Shown piece by piece: positions 54,945 to 60,000 of a DNA stretch of 60,000 bases. The position numbers and the translations under genes are program-made. A model generated the notes under the pieces. That model made no database searches. It was not told the DNA's origin and worked only from the letters and a program-made list of their open reading frames with translations. This DNA comes from Nematostella vectensis (lineage: Eukaryota; Cnidaria; Anthozoa; Actiniaria; Edwardsiidae). The stretch is taken from positions 5,082,046 to 5,142,045 of the forward strand of contig NC_064041.1 in NCBI RefSeq assembly GCF_932526225.1. The letters are read 5' to 3'. How positions within the stretch are numbered: the first letter of the stretch is position 1; every line of letters starts with the position of its first letter.

Positions 54945-55530
54945 GGCAAGATGAGTTACCTGTTGTGCTGTCGAGTTGCCTGCTATATGTTTTTAATAAA
55001 GATAGACACGTACAAATGCCAAAAAGTGAACATTTGACAACGATGAATACGATATTCCCAGTGTAGAACGAGGTACCTGCTTTACTGTAGAGGTGCCTGC
55101 TATATGTTTGTGTTAAAGTAAATCACGAACAAATGACAAAAAGTAAAGCTTTAATAACGACATACGATATTCCCAGTGCATAACGAGTTACCTGCTTTAC
55201 TGTCTAGTTGCCTGCGATATGTTTTTAATAAAGATAAACACGTACGAATGCCAAAAAACTGAACAGTTGACAACGACGAATACGATATTCCTAGTGCATA
55301 ACGAGTTACCTGCTGTATGGTCGAGTTGCCTGCTACATGTTTTTATTCGAGTAAATCTCTTACAAATGCCAAAAAAGTGAAGCTTTAATAACGACGAATA
55401 CGATATTCCCGGTGCATAACGAGTTACCTGCTGTACTGTCGAATTGCGTGCTATATGTTTTTATTAAAGTAAATCACGTACAAATTCAAAAAAGTGAAGC
55501 TTTAATAACGACATACATAATCCCATGTGC
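54945..55530. repeat. ~117-bp tandem repeat, about five copies
   Basis: GAG(T/G)TACCTGC recurs at about 54953, 55070, 55185, 55303 and 55421. Each unit contains GTTGCCTGCTATATGTTTTT, AATCACGTACAAATGCCAAA and ACGAATACGATATTCCCAGT. Confidence 0.88.
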
Positions 55531-55761
55531 TATTCGTCATATTTCGAAAGTTTCGTACTGTTTTCTCACTCAGAACTCAAGATATCGACTTTTTTCTCAC
55601 GGTCACGTGATTGATGACGTCATATATTAAAAGTTCATTTTTTTAAAATCCCATGTGATATTTGTCATATTTCGAAAGTTCGAGCTGTTAGGTAACGCTC
55701 TCTCTTCCGGGTCGCAACAGGCTTACGCTAGAGCATGGAACACGTTTCGACAGTTTTAAAC

Positions 55762-56447
55762 AATTACCTTGATCGATTTTTTAATTATTCAATAATAAAA
55801 TGTCACTCAAACGTGGCTGGAAAAATCCATATCAATGTGTCAATTACATCACTTCAGCAAACAAGCACGGCGCTCGATGTTGCTCGCATAAAGCCAATTT
55901 TTATGTTATATTAAGATAAAAATTTGCTCGGGATAAAAATAAACATTGTCCCACGGGATAATGGAATTTATCTCGAGTAGGGTTTAATTATAGTTTCACT
56001 AGATAAGGTTGACAGGCTGATGGCGACAGCGGGGAATATCCGTATATCATTTTCACATGATGCACGTGGTTTGGCCACTATAAGAACCCTTGTGAACCCG
56101 GGGTGCGGCCTTCTCCTCAGAGAGTAGCCGTCCCAAAAGAAATTTCCCTCCGCCTCCCCATCAGCCTGCCTTCGTGTCTGGTTATTTTTCACTATTGTAA
56201 GTCATTTTTGCAAAGGTGGGTGGCGGTTTCTCGTCCCCACCTTTGCCGATGTGACGGAATTAATGTGTAATACAATTACCTTGATCGATTTTTCAATTAT
56301 TCAATAATAAAATGTCACTCAAACGTGGACGGAAAAATCCATACCAATGTGTCAATTACATCACTTCAGCAAACAAGCACGGCGCTCGATGTTGCTCGCA
56401 TAAAGCCAATTTTTATGTTATATTAAGATAAAAACTTGCTCGGGATA
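55762..56447. repeat. ~177-bp direct repeats flanking a 332-bp core with a hairpin
   Basis: ACAATTACCTTGATCGATTT to CTTGCTCGGGATAAA is present at 55762-55938 and again at 56271-56447, about 97% identical. The core (55939-56270) is GC-richer and contains a perfect 11-bp hairpin: GCAAAGGTGGG (56210-56220) and CCCACCTTTGC (56236-56246). A small retroelement such as a TRIM, a pLTR-type element or a retrozyme is possible, but TG..CA ends and a complete hammerhead core are not seen. Confidence 0.75.
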
Positions 56448-56449
56448 AA

Positions 56450-56960
56450 GAATATTATGGTTTACAGTATCCAAAGCTTTAGATAGGTTTAGAAAAATGC
56501 CTACTGTGTACTCATTTCTTTCGATTGCTTTAACTATATTGTCTACTAATTCTACAATTGCATGCTAAGTTGATCTATTCTTTCTAAACCCATATTGTTG
56601 GTTACATAAGATTTGATTAAGTTCAAGGTAACCCTTTAGTCTATTGTACATAACTCTTTCAAGAACTTTAGAGAAGTATGGCAAAACAGAAATTGGTCTG
56701 TGGTTACAAAATTCTGTTTTATCAGAAGATTTAAAAACGGGTGATTCCAGTGAAACTTTAAGTTCAGCAGGGATCTCACCAGTAGAAAAGGTCATATTAA
56801 TTATATGTGTCAGAGGTGCACAAACATAGTCCGATATGTGTTTTATAATTTTACTATTTATCCCATCAGCTCCACTACTGCTAAGACTTTTTGTGCTATG
56901 AATAATTTGTTTCCAGTGCGGAACATTACCATTTTTGGTTATATTTGATAAACAATCTCA
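56450..56960 (-). pseudogene. LINE reverse-transcriptase fragment
   Basis: Minus-strand frames read SSGADGINSKIIKHIS, APLTHIINMTFSTGEIP, LESPVFKSSDKTEFCNHRPI, SVLPYFSKVLERVMYNRLKG, CNQQYGFRKNRST, then TAG and HAIVELVDNIVKAIERNEY and GIFLNLSKALDTVNH. These are the early RT blocks of CR1/L2-like LINEs. Endonuclease and the YADD block are absent, so it is a fragment. Could belong to the same family as the LINE at 22.8-24.4 kb. Confidence 0.7.
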
Positions 56961-57599
56961 TTAACCAATCAGAGATAAGTATTACTATACCCAGTCTCAC
57001 GCGGACACGCCTCAACTCAGAGTGGGAAAACAAAATGGCGGTTCCGTTGAATCGGGAAAATCATGTTGAACGCCGCTTTTTAACTCTCTGCTAGCAGTGA
57101 TTTCTTCTTATCTGTTTAAGCAGGGATTTCACCGACTCATTGCGTCATATATACCCTATTTGTGTTGTTTCTCATCGGCAACAGACCTCATTTGCAGGGT
57201 TATTTTTACGACTTCACCGAATCGTACTGTAATAAACGCGGAAGGGTAAGCCACTGCTAGCAGGCTATAACATTGATCACCAATTATCTAGTTGTACGTT
57301 TCATCAAGTCATACAAATGCCCAAAATTTCCCTGGATTTATCTTGCTTTCGCACTCGGAATGAAGACACTCCAAGAAAAATTTTAGCTGGGATATTGAAA
57401 CTAAAATAAATCTTATACAGAATGGCAGCGAGTCTCATTAAAAAAAATGAAGCTAAATCGTATACAGATTGGCCGCGAGTCACTGTTTATTGTATGCAAT
57501 TTAAAGACACTACATGAAAGTACTGTTTAAATGTTTATATTTGATCCTGGAATAAATAGATTTGCTATGATCAGTAAATCTCAGGGATGGCAGTCATTA
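56961..57599. other. No gene recognised
   Basis: Spacer with no domain. A short stretch near 57030-57240 is GC-richer and might be a 5' UTR or promoter, but nothing supports a gene. Confidence 0.4.
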
Positions 57600-59230
57600 T
57601 TCATTGCTGCATTACTTTGCTATTACTAGTTGTAAAAAAAAGTCCTTACCACAAATGCTCACATTATGGCTTTTTTATAAATGGATTCTAGAGGGGGCAC
57701 TTGTTTGAGGGGCTATGTAATGTGCTTATTTAATGAGGGGTGTATGTATACCTCAGTGTCAGAACCATCCCCAAAGGACTTCATTGTATCCAGCTCTGTT
57801 TTCATCATGATTCATTTTATTAAAAAAAAGGAAGTTTTGTGACACAAATCGTGCTTAATACACAGGTTCTAATACCAAGTTAGAGCCATTGAGGGTGTAT
57901 TTCATTGTGTGTGCAGACAAATGGAAAAAGGCATAAAGTGTAAACTAGGGTGAGGAAAAGGCATGGTAAGGGCAAAGGGTGACTAAGGGTATGTCTAATT
58001 GGGGGTGCTGACACAGGTTGTGAAGATGAAGTAAACTTGTACCATGTTTGATTACTAGGCTTGGAGATAATAGGAGAATGGGAGTATAGTCATACCCTGG
58101 GTACCAGAGGCTCCAAGCTTTACTAGAGCAGATATATGGAAAATATCTATTCATATTTGGTGATACTTCAGGCTTATTTTTTTTCCCGCCAGTCTCTATT
58201 ATATGCGCAAAGAGTCTTTTTTTTTATAAAAAGGGAATTAAATTAATTTGATTTGATAGGCAAGTCTGAGTGTTGAAGCTCCCCTTTAAAACTATAGTGA
58301 TATTAAGAATTTATATGTTTGGGGTATATAGGTTTGAGTAATTGTTTGGGAGGTAAGTTTCTATACTTGGTATATTTTATGTATAGAACTCAGGTTTGGG
58401 TATTTTTTTTTTTTTGGGGGGGGGGCTAATTTGACAAAAAGTCCTTATTGCAAATGCTTATTTTAGCATATTATGCCCTTCTTTTTACCCCTCTTGTACC
58501 AGGTTTGATTACTAGGCCTTGGAGATTCTAGGAGTATGATTGTGCAGTCATAGATATCATACTGTATGGAAAATAAATATTTATATTTGGTGATACTTCA
58601 GGAGCATTTTTTATCTCAGTGCCTATTGCACAGAGTTTGTTTGTTGTCTTTTTTATAAAAAATGGAATAAAATTAATTTTATTTAATAAGCAAATCTGAG
58701 AGTTGAAGCTCCCTTGTAGCAAGATTTTGTATGCTTGGGCTATAGAATTTAGGTTTGGTTATTTATTTGGGAGGTAAGTTTCTATGCTTGGTATATTTTA
58801 TGTATAGAACTGAGGTTTGGGTATTTTTGAGGATGAGTAGGGGGGGCTAATTCATCAAAAAGTTCTTATCACAAATGCTTATTTTAACATATTATGCCCC
58901 TCTAGCATTAGATTTTAGAGGGGGCACTGGTTTGAGTGGCTATGTAATGTGCTTACTCAATGAGGGCTATTTTATGGTGTGTGCAGACAAATAGGAAAAG
59001 GCATAGAGTGTAAAATTAAAGGTTGAGGCATAGAGTGTAAAATTAAAAGTTGAATGCATGGTAAGGGGAGTGAGGTTGTGATGACTGAGGGCATGTCACA
59101 TGTGGTGTGCTCACACAAGGTGCGAAGACAAGGAAGTAAAATTGTACCGGGTTTTATGACTAGGGCCTTGGAGGTGAGGAGGATAGAGTTTTTTTTATAA
59201 AAGGGAATAAAAATAAATTAAATTTGATAA
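57600..59230. repeat. Degenerate ~430-bp tandem repeat
   Basis: GATACTTCAGG occurs at 58162 and 58592 (430 bp apart), each preceded by GATTACTAGGC and followed by TTGAAGCTCCC, a TTGGTATATTTTATGTATAG block and CAAATGCT(T/C)A. More divergent pieces occur at 57640 and 59145. About three to four copies with indels and G-runs. Confidence 0.7.
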
Positions 59231-60000
59231 GCAAATTTTCCTTCTAAAACTTTTTTACGGGACTGGCAAGTTTTACGAATAGAACTCAGATTTGGGTTAC
59301 TTTTTTGGGGCGAAGGGGGGGGGGACTATTTATTCTTGGTGGAGTTTTGGGTATAGAGTTCAGATGCAGGTATATTCTTAGGGGTGGCGCGGTTCCATTC
59401 TTTTGGGGGCATAAAATGTTCGTATCTGTCGGAACCAACAGTCATGTTTACAGCTAGAGTGCCCCCCCCTCCCCATGTTGTTGTGGTGGTCGCAGGGCAA
59501 AACATTTAGCTAAAGAATGATAAGAAGCGAACCCCCGAGAGACAAGGGTAGGGTAAAATGCTTTTCGGCTAAATGTTGACACAAATTTTCATACCTATTC
59601 TTCGGCGATTTTTCCCTGTTGTATAGATGTTGGGCCTTGACTCGCACTTTCGTCCTCACAATTCAACCTCCGCTCTTCTCAACTTTCACCATACCCTGTG
59701 GGCACTCGTTTCGGCTTGTAGTGAAAATTGTTTTAGTATGCCATGATCCTCATTTATCCTAGTTTAGTCCTGTCAAGGTCCTAAGCCGTAGAATTTGGTC
59801 CATCACACTCATATTTCTCTTTTTCTAAACGTAAACATTACGAAGAGAGTTCGATTTTACGGCAGTCTCCAATAAAAGCGCTCAATTTGAAAAGGTTTCC
59901 CAAACGATATTTTACTTTCGAGCACAGGAACTCATCAATCAAATATCAAACTTGGTAAAGAGCAGGATATTTTGCTGTTTTGGACGATTTTTGCAATGCG
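59231..60000. other. No gene recognised
   Basis: G- and C-run-rich then AT-rich sequence. It may continue the preceding repeat to about 59390. No coding signal. Confidence 0.45.

Noticed and set aside
55762-56447. LTR retrotransposon or hammerhead ribozyme
   Set aside because: Repeats lack clear TG..CA ends, primer-binding site and coding core; the CTGANGA and GAAA elements do not combine into a complete hammerhead.

Overview
This window looks like eukaryotic, probably cnidarian (sea anemone or coral) genomic DNA: AT-rich, with introns bounded by GT and AG, microsatellites, minisatellites, and transposable-element (TE) families I associate mainly with cnidarian genomes. I find no bacterial-style operon, rRNA, tRNA or CRISPR array. 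Almost everything that can be recognised is a transposable element or the remains of one. The only clearly intact long ORF is a THAP/DDE transposase at 7564-9180.

Layout. 0.5-1.7 kb: spliced, frameshifted TE-associated gene fragment. 1.8-3.8 kb: decayed tyrosine-recombinase element with direct repeats. 5.1-17.8 kb (minus): copy 1 of a large element encoding a transposase-like region, a USP-type deubiquitinase and a ULP1/C48 protease domain; it is split by a complete 5836-bp ISL2EU-like element (7458-13293). 18.0-22.4 kb: a 108-bp tandem array, a MULE-type transposase gene and a Gag-like coiled-coil gene. 22.8-24.4 kb: LINE fragment. 24.5-29.7 kb: multi-exon TE-derived gene with a Cys-rich C terminus, itself interrupted by a LINE 3' end and by a 1983-bp non-autonomous element. 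30.4-31.0 kb: TTAA-flanked MITE. 31.9-33.2 kb: exons of a possible tyrosine recombinase. 34.1-37.7 kb: PIF/Harbinger element with a 3-bp duplication. 39-41 kb: further transposase remnant and palindromes. 41.0-52.5 kb (plus): copy 2 of the USP/ULP1 element, split by a (GGT)n tract of about 328 bp joined to the 3' end of a nearly full-length LINE. 52.8-59.2 kb: four tandem or direct-repeat blocks and a LINE reverse-transcriptase fragment.

The most notable biology is the USP/ULP1 element. Two copies in opposite orientation, about 6.9 kb each once nested insertions are discounted, let one be read against the other. The empty site in copy 2 fixes the ends and the 2-bp AT duplication of the ISL2EU insertion. 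The conserved protein order is transposase-like region, USP domain (Cys box, QQH box, His box), then ULP1 domain. The ISL2EU element separately carries SWIM, YqaJ nuclease, two PHD fingers and a ULP1 protease in what was one reading frame. Two unrelated elements here therefore bring their own ubiquitin/SUMO-type proteases. Most coding regions carry stops or frameshifts, so this is a TE graveyard with a few younger insertions rather than a set of working host genes. All family assignments are from reading motifs, not from database searches.
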